Below, piece by piece: positions 6,107-6,227 of a stretch of DNA of 6,227 nt. Location: positions 1-6,227 of the forward strand of contig JAEUSS010000509.1 of NCBI GenBank assembly GCA_016788685.1, written 5' to 3'. The position numbers were made by a program, and so were the translations under genes. Positions within the stretch are counted from its first letter, which is position 1. Every line of letters starts with the position of its first letter. This DNA is from Prolixibacteraceae bacterium. Lineage in GTDB: Bacteria; Bacteroidota; Bacteroidia; Bacteroidales; Prolixibacteraceae. The notes beneath the pieces were generated by a model. That model was given only the letters and a program-made list of their open reading frames with translations, searched no databases and was not told the origin of the DNA.

Positions 6107-6227
6107 ATGGAATTTGATGACTTTTCAATAAACAAACGAAGAAATGAAGATCGGTACCGGAACGACGATCCCCGTGACAGATTCCGGAATTCCAGGCATT
6201 CTCATCACTCGTATCACCAGTCGGGGA
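6107..6227 (+). CDS. N terminus of a charged, Arg/Asp/His-rich protein, cut by window edge
   Basis: An open frame starts at ATG 6107 and stays open to the right edge, giving 40 complete codons. The visible sequence (MEFDDFSINKRRNEDRYRND, then DPRDRFRNSRHSHHSYHQSG) has almost no hydrophobic residues and no signal peptide. It is unusually rich in Arg, Asp, Asn and, near the end, His (five within 11 residues at 28-38). It is probably a disordered cytoplasmic N terminus. The ATG follows an A/T-rich leader without a Shine-Dalgarno site, which is normal for this phylum. The His cluster could bind metal, but composition alone cannot show that. The family is not recognised, and the rest of the protein is needed to identify it. 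Confidence 0.5.
   Translation, partial: MEFDDFSINKRRNEDRYRNDDPRDRFRNSRHSHHSYHQSG

Overview
The window looks like a piece of a Bacteroidota chromosome of moderate GC content. The evidence is a SusD-type outer-membrane glycan-binding lipoprotein, lipoproteins with acidic residues just after the lipobox cysteine, AT-rich translation starts with few Shine-Dalgarno sites, and several matches to the Bacteroidota -7 promoter element TAnnTTTG. Free-living or marine-type lineages of the phylum would fit, but the sequence alone does not fix the order or family.

Left part (1-3890): the distal end of a polysaccharide utilization locus (PUL). It holds the C-terminal three quarters of a susD-like gene (its N terminus, and presumably a susC gene, lie off the left edge), a three-part PKD-containing surface lipoprotein that probably binds glycan, and a lipoprotein endo-beta-glucanase of family GH16 with the laminarinase-type active site. 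All three read rightward. A GC-rich hairpin lies in the leader of the GH16 gene, and a textbook intrinsic terminator closes the unit. Together the genes suggest capture and surface cleavage of a beta-1,3-glucan such as laminarin, or of a mixed-linkage glucan, with the fragments passed to the SusCD importer.

Middle (3891-5520): two housekeeping genes on the same strand, each with its own candidate -7 element. They are yaaA (peroxide-stress protein of the UPF0246 family) and folE (GTP cyclohydrolase I, first step of tetrahydrofolate/pterin synthesis). They are not functionally linked to the PUL.

Right part (5521-6227): a small exported or membrane-anchored protein of about 100 residues that I do not recognise. 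Its -7 element ends six bases before the ATG, so the message may be nearly leaderless. A 209-bp gap without a convincing gene follows, then the start of a hydrophilic, Arg/Asp/His-rich protein cut by the window edge. No tRNA, rRNA, CRISPR array, insertion sequence or phage gene was seen. The best-understood content is ordinary. The least explained parts are the hairpin before the GH16 gene and the small-protein region at the right end.
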